From Gemmatimonadaceae bacterium (lineage in GTDB: Bacteria; Gemmatimonadota; Gemmatimonadetes; Gemmatimonadales; Gemmatimonadaceae), in the NCBI GenBank assembly GCA_025453855.1, contig JALOPO010000297.1, positions 1 to 6,553 of the forward strand: a DNA stretch of 6,553 nt. The letters run 5' to 3'. This document shows, piece by piece, positions 1-4,944 of the stretch (the first letter of the stretch is position 1; every line of letters begins with the position of its first letter). Both the position numbers and the translations under genes were made by a program. Below the pieces are notes generated by a model. That model did no database searches and was not told the DNA's origin. It was given only the letters and a program-made list of their open reading frames with translations.

Positions 1-462
1 GTTGCCGCCGATGAAGAGCGAGTAGAGCCCCGTGGGATCGGTGCGCGTCTGCGCGGTGGCGCCGGGCCGCGTGAGGTAGTTGATGACCTGCAGGCCGCTG
101 GACGGCGAGCCGAGTCCGGTGTTGGTGGTCTGCGCGCCGGCGAAGGCGTAGTTCCCCGACCGGCCGCGATCGAAGAACTGCGGCCGCGCGTCCTGCGGCC
201 GCCCGGCGAGCTGCGCGAAGCGATCGACCCAGATGGGGCCGTTCGAGAAGCGCCCCGGCGCGTAGGGCGGGAGCGGGAAGATCCCGAAGGTCAGCCGGCT
301 CAGGTTGCCGGTGTCCGAGTAGCTGTCGCCGAAGAAAGTGAGCGAGGTGAAGGGCTGCTGGGCGATCGCACGCAGCGGGGCGAGCGCGACGACGAGCGCG
401 AGGACCACAGGACGGACGGCGCGGCGCACGTCGCGTGCGCGTCGCGTGACGAGGTCGATCAT
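1..462 (-). CDS. Secreted GDSL/SGNH-family esterase or lipase, N-terminal part (runs off left edge)
   Basis: The first 154 residues are present; the rest lies beyond position 1. Residues 1-34 form a signal peptide: basic stretches RR at 7-8 and 13-14, a hydrophobic core at about 19-30, and an AIA|QQ cleavage site after residue 34. The mature protein begins with FTSLTFFGDSYSDTGN. GDSYSDTGN (45-53) is the block I motif of SGNH hydrolases, with Ser47 the expected nucleophile. FSNGPIWVD (72-80) is typical of the long GDSL lipase/esterase and autotransporter-esterase group, and IGGN at the edge is probably block III, part of the oxyanion hole. The family hydrolyses ester bonds of lipids or acylated polymers, here outside the cytoplasm. 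The ATG at 462 is favoured because GGAG lies six bases upstream; an in-frame GTG at 474 is the alternative. The substrate, and whether an autotransporter barrel follows, cannot be seen. Confidence 0.9.
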   Translation of the reverse strand, partial: MIDLVTRRARDVRRAVRPVVLALVVALAPLRAIAQQPFTSLTFFGDSYSDTGNLSRLTFGIFPLPPYAPGRFSNGPIWVDRFAQLAGRPQDARPQFFDRGRSGNYAFAGAQTTNTGLGSPSSGLQVINYLTRPGATAQTRTDPTGLYSLFIGGN

Positions 463-498
463 GATGTGCTCCACGCGGCGGGTGGGATCCGACGGCGG

Positions 499-529
499 CC
501 TATATCGGCGGCGTCGCGCGAGGATGCAA
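499..529 (-). promoter_or_regulatory. Candidate sigma70-like promoter for the GDSL esterase
   Basis: On the minus strand TTGCAT (524-529) lies upstream of the AT-rich GATATAGG (499-506), the only such patch nearby in a very GC-rich stretch. The spacer is 17 bases if GATATA is taken as the -10 and 19 if TATAGG is. Transcription would start near 492, leaving a leader of about 30 bases that includes the GGAG ribosome site. The matches to consensus are partial, and the sigma preference of this organism is unknown. Confidence 0.35.
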
Positions 530-530
530 G

Positions 531-568
531 CGACCCGGGCCACGCACGTGCGTGCGTGGCCCGGGTCG
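531..568 (-). terminator. Perfect 17-bp hairpin, probable terminator of the 596-1060 gene
   Basis: The arm CGACCCGGGCCACGCAC (531-547) is the exact reverse complement of 552-568, with a four-base GTGC loop. It begins 28 bases beyond the stop codon of the minus-strand gene ending at 596. On the minus strand it is followed by CTTGCAT, so there is no real T tract. The dyad is symmetric and could also block readthrough from the other side. Its position between two same-strand genes, just before the candidate esterase promoter, supports a terminator role. Confidence 0.7.
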
Positions 569-595
569 GTGCGTCGCAGGCCGGCGTGCGTGTCG

Positions 596-1060
596 TCAGC
601 GCAGCTTGCCGGCCACCGTCTTCGCCATCGCGGTGATCGAACTCTCGCCGCCGTACTTGCTCCCGCCCCAGCTCATGTTCACGAAGTACTTGCCCTTGTG
701 GAACGCGAGCATCTCCATCCGCCCGCCCCACGATGCGCCATCGCCGACGCCGGCGACCGGCTTCGGTGGCTGCTTGTACATCCCCTGCCAGGCCCTGCCC
801 GTCATCGCCAGGTCGCCGGCGGGATCGGTCGACTCGCGCACGGTGATGTTCAGCACGTTGTCGCCGCCTTTGCGGAGCCAGTTGCACTGGCGCTCCTTGC
901 CGCTCCCGCCCGACGGCTCGGCGCGGATCGCGTCGCCGCCCTTGGCGAGCGCGTTGACCTCGGCCACGGTGAAGAAGGTGCACGGATCGGGCGGGGTGAC
1001 GACGTGCGGGGCGATGCGTACGAGGACGAGGAGGGCGAGGCCGGCGGGGAGGAGCGGCAT
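596..1060 (-). CDS. Small exported protein, DUF3558-like (PCTFFTVAEV motif)
   Basis: This protein has 154 residues. Residues 1-20 (MPLLPAGLALLVLVRIAPHV) are hydrophobic and look like a short, uncharged signal sequence or N-terminal anchor. The mature part opens with DPCTFFTVAEVNAL (25-38), close to the 'P-C-x-h-h-T-x-x-E-h' start seen in DUF3558-type and related exported proteins of unknown function. A second cysteine sits at residue 59 (ERQCNW), so Cys27-Cys59 could form a disulfide outside the cytoplasm. Cys27 has no lipobox around it, so I do not call a lipoprotein. The C-terminal half alternates glycines and aromatic residues (WGGRMEM, FVNMSWGGSKYGG), suggesting a compact beta-rich domain. 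The ATG at 1060 is the only sensible start, since upstream codons in this frame read as non-coding, but no ribosome site precedes it. A hairpin terminator follows. The family assignment is by motif only and the function is unknown. Confidence 0.75.
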   Translation of the reverse strand: MPLLPAGLALLVLVRIAPHVVTPPDPCTFFTVAEVNALAKGGDAIRAEPSGGSGKERQCNWLRKGGDNVLNITVRESTDPAGDLAMTGRAWQGMYKQPPKPVAGVGDGASWGGRMEMLAFHKGKYFVNMSWGGSKYGGESSITAMAKTVAGKLR

Positions 1061-1149
1061 GGCGGGGGAGGGGCCAGGGGTGGTCGCGGCGCGCCCGGTG
1101 CGCGCGCGCAACGGATGCCACCGGGGGCGCGACGGCGCCAGCCTCGACC

Positions 1150-1175
1150 TCCTCGGTGCCAGGCACCTCTGTCCC
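1150..1175. repeat. REP-like 26-bp repeat, copy A
   Basis: This 26-bp sequence occurs again without mismatch at 1215-1240, 65 bases further on. Its core GGTGCCAGGCACC (1155-1167) is a palindrome with six-base arms around a single A, and one flank reads CTCTGTCCC. On the minus strand this gives GGGACAG followed by a short hairpin, the general look of intergenic REP-type elements. A shorter repeat, GGTGCCGGTC, also occurs twice between the copies (1178-1187 and 1207-1216). No transposase is nearby. Confidence 0.75.
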
Positions 1176-1214
1176 CAGGTGCCGGTCTCCCCGTCGGCTC
1201 GTCGCCGGTGCCGG

Positions 1215-1240
1215 TCCTCGGTGCCAGGCACCTCTGTCCC
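1215..1240. repeat. REP-like 26-bp repeat, copy B
   Basis: This is the second exact copy of the 26-bp element, in the same orientation as the copy at 1150-1175, with its palindromic core at 1220-1232. It lies 45 bases beyond the stop codon of the AraC-family pseudogene. In minus-strand RNA either core could fold into a six-base-pair hairpin, so the pair might also act as a transcript end or stabiliser for that gene. Confidence 0.75.
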
Positions 1241-1284
1241 GCGCTGAGCGAACGCGCACGGGCGCGCGAGAACCCGCGCACGGG

Positions 1285-2242
1285 TCACCCCGCCTGCCGC
1301 AGCGCCTCGCTCGGCGTCCGCCCCGTCCAGCGCCGGAAGGCCCGCGTGAACGCCGCCGGCTCGCTGAAGCCCGTCGCGTGCGCGACCGCCTTCACCGAGG
1401 CGCCGGGCGACGCGAGTCGCGCCAGCGCCACCTCGCGACGCACGCCGTCGACCACGCCGTCGTAGCTGGTCCCGTCGTCGGCGAGGCGGCGGTGCAGCGT
1501 GCGCCGGCTCATCGCGAGCTCGCGCGCCACCCAGGCCATGGCCGGCGCGCCGCCGTGGAGGTGCGCGCGCACGAGCGCCGCCACGCGCGTCGCCGTCGTC
1601 GTCGCCGCATCGAGCGCCGCGAGCCGCGACTCGGCATGCGCCACGACCACCGCCCGCACCGTGCGCGGCTGCTGCGCCACGGCACGCGTCGCCAGCGACG
1701 GATCGAAGACGAGCGCGGTCCGCGCGCTCGCGAACGTCACCGGCACGCCGAAGAGTCGCGCGTACGCGTCGGCATGTGCCGGCGCCGCGTGCGCCACGTG
1801 CACCGCGCGCAGCACGCCCGGGCCGGCGACCCGACGCGTGCCGGCGGCGAAGCGCGCGAACGTCGACTCGGTGATCTCCATCGACGCCGCGGCATCGGGG
1901 CGCAGGTCGCTGAGCCAGAGCGCCCCGTCCTCCATGGCGAGGCGGAAGCGGTCGGCGCCGGGCGGCATCCCGGGATCGAAGTTGAGCCGCGCGAAGCGAT
2001 TCACCTGCGCGAACGCGTCGTGCACCGTGCGCTCCATGCCGCCGAGCACCGGCGCGCACGAGCGCCAGGTAGTGCGCGAGCGCGATGCGAGACTCGGGGA
2101 CGGCGAGCGCGTCGTGCGCGAGTCCCGCGGTACGCAGCAGCGTGGCCGCGTGCGCGCCGCGCGTGACGGCGTAGTCCACGAACGTCGCGACCATGTCGGC
2201 GGCGAGGGTCGCGTTCGCGGGTGCTGTGACGGACGATGGCAT
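1285..2242 (-). pseudogene. AraC/OruR-family transcriptional regulator, broken by a frameshift with probable internal deletion
   Basis: The ATG at 2242 opens a frame encoding a typical start of the arabinose-binding-like regulatory domain (MVATFVDYAVTRGAHAATLLRTAGL at 17-41, then IALAHYLALVRAG at 53-65, each given here only as landmarks). After about residue 66 this frame turns into arginine-rich nonsense. The coherent protein resumes in another minus-strand frame at VLGGMERTVHDAFAQVNRF, whose first codon is at 2049, and runs to TGA at 1285. The C-terminal 100 residues are a clear AraC HTH domain: first helix-turn-helix near MAWVARELAMSRRTLHRRL, second near VAHATGFSEPAAFTRAFRRW, ending in TGRTPSEALR. 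Relatives usually have about 25 residues between 'ALVRAG' and the 'VLG' region (the dPaLGLr-lGe segment); these are missing, so this looks like a deletion of 3n+2 bases rather than a single-base slip. An internal ATG at 2037 could give a truncated product. It faces the DUF2306 gene, its likely former target. Assembly error remains possible. Confidence 0.75.
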
Positions 2243-2263
2243 GCAGGATCAGGGAAGAGGCCA

Positions 2264-2307
2264 CGCCGATCATCGGCGATCGCGATGCGCGGCAGCACCA
2301 TGCGCGG
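2264..2307. promoter_or_regulatory. Candidate operator region between the AraC-type gene and the DUF2306 gene
   Basis: The 106-bp divergent gap holds a 15-bp palindrome, CGCCGATCATCGGCG (2264-2278, seven-base arms around a central C), overlapped by GCGATCGC (2276-2283). Two direct copies of ATGCGCGG follow at 2285-2292 and 2300-2307, 15 bases apart. Palindromes and direct repeats between divergent genes are common binding sites for regulators, and AraC-family proteins often use direct repeats. No strong -10 or -35 is visible. The role is inferred from position. Confidence 0.4.
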
Positions 2308-2348
2308 AGCAGCATCGACCACCAACCCACTCCCCGCGCGCCCCGCCG

Positions 2349-3104
2349 ATGTCCGCCCGCCCGCTCCCCGCACGACGTGATGCGCCCGCCGCCGGATTCA
2401 CCGCCCCGGTCATGCCCGCCGATCCCGTCATCGCCGTCACGGTACCGGGTTCGCATCGCGCGCCCGATCCGGCGGCACGACTGCTCCGCCGCACGGGGAC
2501 CGCCTTCGTGGTCGCCGCCGTGACGGGGCAGCTCGCCTTCGCGGTCTACGTGGCGCTCTACTACGGCGGTCGCGCCGCCGCCGGCGACCTCGCCGGCTGG
2601 AATCGCGCCATGCCGCACGGCCACATCCCGGGCGACACGGTCGGGAACGCCGCCATGAGTCTCCACCTGCTCCTCGCCGTGGCGATGATCGCCTGCGGCG
2701 CGGTGCAGCTCTCGCCCGCGGTGCGTCGTCGCTGGCCGCGCGTGCATCGCCTGTCGGGGCGCGTCTTCGCGCTCGCGGCCGCGGTGCTCGCCATCGGCGG
2801 GCTCTGGCTGGTCTGGGTGCGCGGGAGCGTGGGCGGCATCGGCCAGCACCTCGGCGTGAGCGCCAACGCGCTCGTGATCCTCGCCTGCGCGTGGTTCGCC
2901 GTCTCGCGCGCACGGGCGCGCCGCATGGCCGAGCATCGCGTGCCGCTGGCGGTGTGCGAGGCCTGGTTGCGCGCGGAGCGCGGCGCGACCACGTGGCAGC
3001 GACGGGCGATGGCGGCGACGCTCGCGCTGGCGACGCTGATCGTGGTGGCCGGGACCGGCGTGCTCGTGCTGGTGCGCTGGGGGCCGCTGCTGCGGGCGGG
3101 GTGA
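2349..3104 (+). CDS. DUF2306-type multi-pass membrane protein
   Basis: Integral membrane protein of 251 residues from the ATG at 2349, or 230 from the ATG at 2412; neither has a ribosome site. Upstream in-frame starts would overlap the regulator gene, so they are less likely. Hydrophobic segments lie at about 49-72, 104-121, 138-157, 168-186 and 223-245. The family signature is visible: GWNRAMPHGHIPGDTVGNAAMSLH landmarks at 83-106, then the core around QLSPAVRRRWPRVHR (120-134) and LSGRVF (135-140), with membrane histidines at 106 and 133. DUF2306 proteins have no proven function; conserved membrane histidines suggest haem or redox chemistry, which is speculation. After AEHR (194-197) relatives usually continue with a 'W-x-L-R' helix; here the sequence reads VPLAVCEAWLRAERG instead, so the C-terminus is divergent. 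It lies divergent to the broken AraC-type regulator and is followed by a hairpin terminator. Confidence 0.75.
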   Translation: MSARPLPARRDAPAAGFTAPVMPADPVIAVTVPGSHRAPDPAARLLRRTGTAFVVAAVTGQLAFAVYVALYYGGRAAAGDLAGWNRAMPHGHIPGDTVGNAAMSLHLLLAVAMIACGAVQLSPAVRRRWPRVHRLSGRVFALAAAVLAIGGLWLVWVRGSVGGIGQHLGVSANALVILACAWFAVSRARARRMAEHRVPLAVCEAWLRAERGATTWQRRAMAATLALATLIVVAGTGVLVLVRWGPLLRAG

Positions 3105-3117
3105 GCGAGGCGGTGGG

Positions 3118-3161
3118 GTGCGGTCGGCAGGCTGGCGCGCGGTGCCCGGAGCCGACCGCGC
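3118..3161 (+). terminator. Hairpin terminator of the DUF2306 gene
   Basis: GCGGTCGGC (3120-3128) pairs perfectly with GCCGACCGC (3151-3159), and the stem can be extended by a wobble and a G-C pair to 3118/3161. The 22-base loop can form a small inner GGC/GCC stem. It starts about 15 bases after the stop codon at 3104. There is no T tract, as is common in very GC-rich genomes. Confidence 0.55.
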
Positions 3162-3171
3162 TCATGCGCCC

Positions 3172-3200
3172 TTGCGTGGCGAGCGGCCGAATGCTGTACT
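3172..3200 (+). promoter_or_regulatory. Candidate promoter of the kinase-like gene
   Basis: TTGCGT (3172-3177) and TGTACT (3195-3200) are separated by exactly 17 bases. TGTACT matches four of six positions of TATAAT, and TTGCGT matches the TTG of the -35 consensus. Transcription would begin near 3207, giving a leader of about 45 bases. The downstream GACAGG (3205-3210) and CGTCCCACGT (3231-3240) recur in the same order before the hydrolase gene. Confidence 0.4.
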
Positions 3201-3251
3201 TCGGGACAGGTCCACCGCTCCCTCCCCGCACGTCCCACGTCCGGCACGACC

Positions 3252-4316
3252 ATGACCAGGCCAGCGCCGCTCAGGCCGCTCTCCGAGCTCAAGAACATCC
3301 AGTCGATCTCCCAGCTCGTGCCGGGGAAGTTCATCTACCTGGTCCTCAACGGCGACGGCGACACGCTGGTCGTGAAGAACGAGAACCACCCGGGCGATGC
3401 GCCGACGGTGGCGAGCGCCTTCGCGACCATGGCGAAGGTGAGTCCGGGTGGCGAGGCGAAGCTGGTCGATGCGCGCGAGCGCCAGGAGCTGGTCACCTAC
3501 GTCAACTACGCCATCGCCGACCTGCTCCTCGGCAGCCTGCCCGTGCCGCAGTTCCTCACCGACATCGACGAGGCGCTGTCGAGCAGTCGCGATACGAAGT
3601 GGATGAAGATGCGCCAGATCGGCAATCTCACCACGCTGGTCGACGCGATGAACCAGCTGCAGAGCGGCGCGGCCAATCGCAAGCAGGGGGTGCGCGAGTT
3701 CGCGGCGCTGCTCAACGGCAACGGCGGTCTCGAGGCGCTGGGGCGCATGATCGCGATCGACGCGTACAACAACAACCTCGACCGCTTCTCGCCGGTCGGC
3801 ATCATGCGGCGCGACGTGATGCAGCTCACCGAGGAGATCGCGGTGCAGGATGGGCCCTCGCGCACGAAGCGGCGCGTGATGGTCAACTCCGGCAACGTCT
3901 TCATGACCTTCCAGCGCGGACGCAACCTGCTGGTGGGGCTCGACAACTACGATCCCTCGAACGGCTACGCGCTCAACGAGACGATCGCGCAGGGCGAGTC
4001 GCGTTACCTCGACCTGTGGGCGGGCTGGATCCTGCAGGACAACGCCCGCGCGAAGCGGTGGCGCAAGACGTACTCCGAGCTGATCGCGCTCGACCTCGAC
4101 GAGGCGCTCGGCGCGCGCAACCGGCGCTTCAGCTTCCTGAAGCAGACGCGGCTCGACAGCAATGCGCCGCATCGCCTGCGCGCCGGGTTCAAGCAGGGGA
4201 CGGACATCGTCACCACCGAGCTCACGCGCCTCTGCCAGGGCGGCGGCGGGAGCGCCGGCGTGCGCGACCGCTACCGCATCCTCGTGAAGGGCGAGGGGTC
4301 GCCGCTCGGGCGGTAA
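3252..4316 (+). CDS. Putative atypical protein/lipid kinase-fold protein (HipA / actin-fragmin kinase / PI4K-like)
   Basis: I do not recognise a named family for this 354-residue cytosolic protein, which has no signal peptide or membrane segment. Residues appear in kinase order. FIYLVLNGDGDTLVVKNE (27-44) looks like two N-lobe strands with Lys42 as the ATP-binding lysine. A mostly helical region (75-165) follows. AIDAYNNNLDRF (168-179) matches the catalytic loop 'D-x-h-x-x-N-x-D-R' of HipA- and PI4K/actin-fragmin-type kinases, with Asp177 catalytic. SGNVF (213-217) would supply the metal-binding Asn215, and GLDNYDP (229-235) the DFG-equivalent Asp231. The roughly 35-residue insert between the Asp and Asn motifs is longer than usual. 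The C-terminal third is charged and helical, with a GGGGSAG linker near the end. The ATG at 3252 has no ribosome site. The SRPBCC gene faces its end. Its upstream region resembles that of the hydrolase gene. The fold is inferred from motifs; activity and substrate are unknown. Confidence 0.6.
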   Translation: MTRPAPLRPLSELKNIQSISQLVPGKFIYLVLNGDGDTLVVKNENHPGDAPTVASAFATMAKVSPGGEAKLVDARERQELVTYVNYAIADLLLGSLPVPQFLTDIDEALSSSRDTKWMKMRQIGNLTTLVDAMNQLQSGAANRKQGVREFAALLNGNGGLEALGRMIAIDAYNNNLDRFSPVGIMRRDVMQLTEEIAVQDGPSRTKRRVMVNSGNVFMTFQRGRNLLVGLDNYDPSNGYALNETIAQGESRYLDLWAGWILQDNARAKRWRKTYSELIALDLDEALGARNRRFSFLKQTRLDSNAPHRLRAGFKQGTDIVTTELTRLCQGGGGSAGVRDRYRILVKGEGSPLGR

Positions 4317-4350
4317 CGTGGCTCAGCGGCGATGCCGCGGCGCGGTCCGT

Positions 4351-4368
4351 GTCGCGTGCGCCCGCGAC
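4351..4368. terminator. Small GC hairpin between convergent genes
   Basis: GTCGCG (4351-4356) and CGCGAC (4363-4368) form a six-base-pair stem with a TGCGCC loop. It lies in the 53-bp gap between the kinase-like gene (ending 4316) and the SRPBCC gene (ending 4370), where a shared terminator would be expected. It is short, without a T tract, and abuts the SRPBCC stop codon, so the support is weak. Confidence 0.25.
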
Positions 4369-4369
4369 G

Positions 4370-4801
4370 TCACGTCGCCGCTTCCACCGCCCGCTTGAGC
4401 CCCGCCATGGTTCCCGGGATCCCCGTCACCAGCGACGGTCCGATGACGCGCCGGAAGACGAAGGCCAGCGGCCCCTCGAAGACGACGCGATGCGTGACGC
4501 GCGTCGCCGCTCCGCTCGCGTCGCCCGCCGCCTCGCATTCGTGCTCGAAGCGCATCGTGCAGAGCGGGAGCCGCGCCTCGGCATCGAAGGCGCGATCGGG
4601 AAGCACGCGCGTCACGCGGATGCGCAGCGTCGGCCCCTGCTGCGGCGTGATGCTGCCCGTGGCACCGGCCACGAACGGGCCGTCGATGCGCGCGGCCTTC
4701 ACGTCGGGATCCCAGCGCGGCCAGCCGGCCGAGTCGGCCCAGAGGGCGAAGACCTGCGCCGGCGTGGCGCGGACGGTGATCGTGCCTTCGAAGGTGCGCA
4801 T
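4370..4801 (-). CDS. SRPBCC (polyketide cyclase/START-like) family protein
   Basis: This protein has 143 residues, the usual size of a single helix-grip domain. It opens with MRTFEGTITVRATPAQVFALWADSAGWPRWDPDV landmarks (1-34): the first strand, then 'P-x-x-V-F-x-L-W' and 'W-P-x-W-D-P-x-V', the common N-terminal pattern of SRPBCC proteins. The middle strands (PTLRIRVTRV, RFEHECEA, RVTHRVVFEGPL) fit the curved sheet, and the final stretch LVTGIPGTMAGLKRAVEA is the long C-terminal helix that closes the hydrophobic pocket. Such proteins bind lipids or aromatic ligands; many are annotated as cyclases without proof, and no specific ligand can be inferred. There is no signal peptide. The start at 4801 is well placed for the domain but lacks a ribosome site. 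It is convergent with the kinase-like gene and divergent from the hydrolase gene. Confidence 0.85.
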   Translation of the reverse strand: MRTFEGTITVRATPAQVFALWADSAGWPRWDPDVKAARIDGPFVAGATGSITPQQGPTLRIRVTRVLPDRAFDAEARLPLCTMRFEHECEAAGDASGAATRVTHRVVFEGPLAFVFRRVIGPSLVTGIPGTMAGLKRAVEAAT

Positions 4802-4870
4802 GTCGCGTCGCGAGAGGGGGCCGCCGCACGGGAGGGCGCGCGCCGCGTCGCGGGGCGACCGGCTCGCGCG

Positions 4871-4887
4871 ATGCGTGATCTACGCAT
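4871..4887. promoter_or_regulatory. Inverted repeat, possible operator between SRPBCC and hydrolase genes
   Basis: ATGCGT (4871-4876) and ACGCAT (4882-4887) form a perfect dyad around GATCT. It lies in the 143-bp divergent gap, 70 bases from the SRPBCC start and 58 from the hydrolase start, and overlaps the TCTACG (4879-4884) that aligns with the -10-like TGTACT of the kinase-like gene. A regulator bound here could control either gene. No helix-turn-helix gene that could encode it is adjacent. Confidence 0.4.
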
Positions 4888-4916
4888 GACAGGCAGGCCG
4901 TGCCACCACCCGATCC

Positions 4917-4926
4917 CGTCCCACGT
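4917..4926 (+). promoter_or_regulatory. CGTCCCACGT box shared with the kinase-like gene
   Basis: The ten bases CGTCCCACGT occur here, 18 bases before the hydrolase ATG, and at 3231-3240, 11 bases before the kinase-like ATG. In both places GACAGG lies upstream (4888-4893 and 3205-3210; gaps of 23 and 20 bases), preceded by a TnTAC. The box lies in the predicted leader, so it could act on DNA, RNA or translation. Confidence 0.35.
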
Positions 4927-4944
4927 TCCTCCCGGACTCCACCC

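Noticed and set aside
1150..1240. CRISPR array made of the two 26-bp repeats
   Set aside because: Only two copies, with a GC-rich 39-base gap that itself contains parts of the repeat, and no cas genes.
1253..1284. Direct repeat CGCGCACGGG (1253-1262 and 1275-1284) after the AraC stop
   Set aside because: Ten bases made almost entirely of G and C recur easily in this composition, and no structure or function could be tied to them.
596..2242. A single 548-residue minus-strand reading frame joining the AraC N-terminus to the DUF3558-like protein
   Set aside because: The first about 66 and last about 154 residues belong to two different genes that happen to share a frame. The middle is arginine/alanine-rich nonsense opposite the true AraC C-terminal frame and crosses the REP-like repeats.
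2193..2348. Earlier start of the DUF2306 gene at 2193
   Set aside because: It would overlap the first 50 bases of the divergent regulator and cover the palindromic control region. The added residues show no signal or membrane segment.
3162..4172. A 336-residue minus-strand open frame opposite the kinase-like gene
   Set aside because: Rich in His, Arg and Val with no domain pattern; the plus strand has the ordered, motif-bearing protein.
4900..4944. GTG start for the hydrolase at 4900
   Set aside because: It adds PPPDPVPRSSRTPP, unrelated to the fold, and would place the shared CGTCCCACGT box inside the coding region. The ATG at 4945 starts right before the first core strand.
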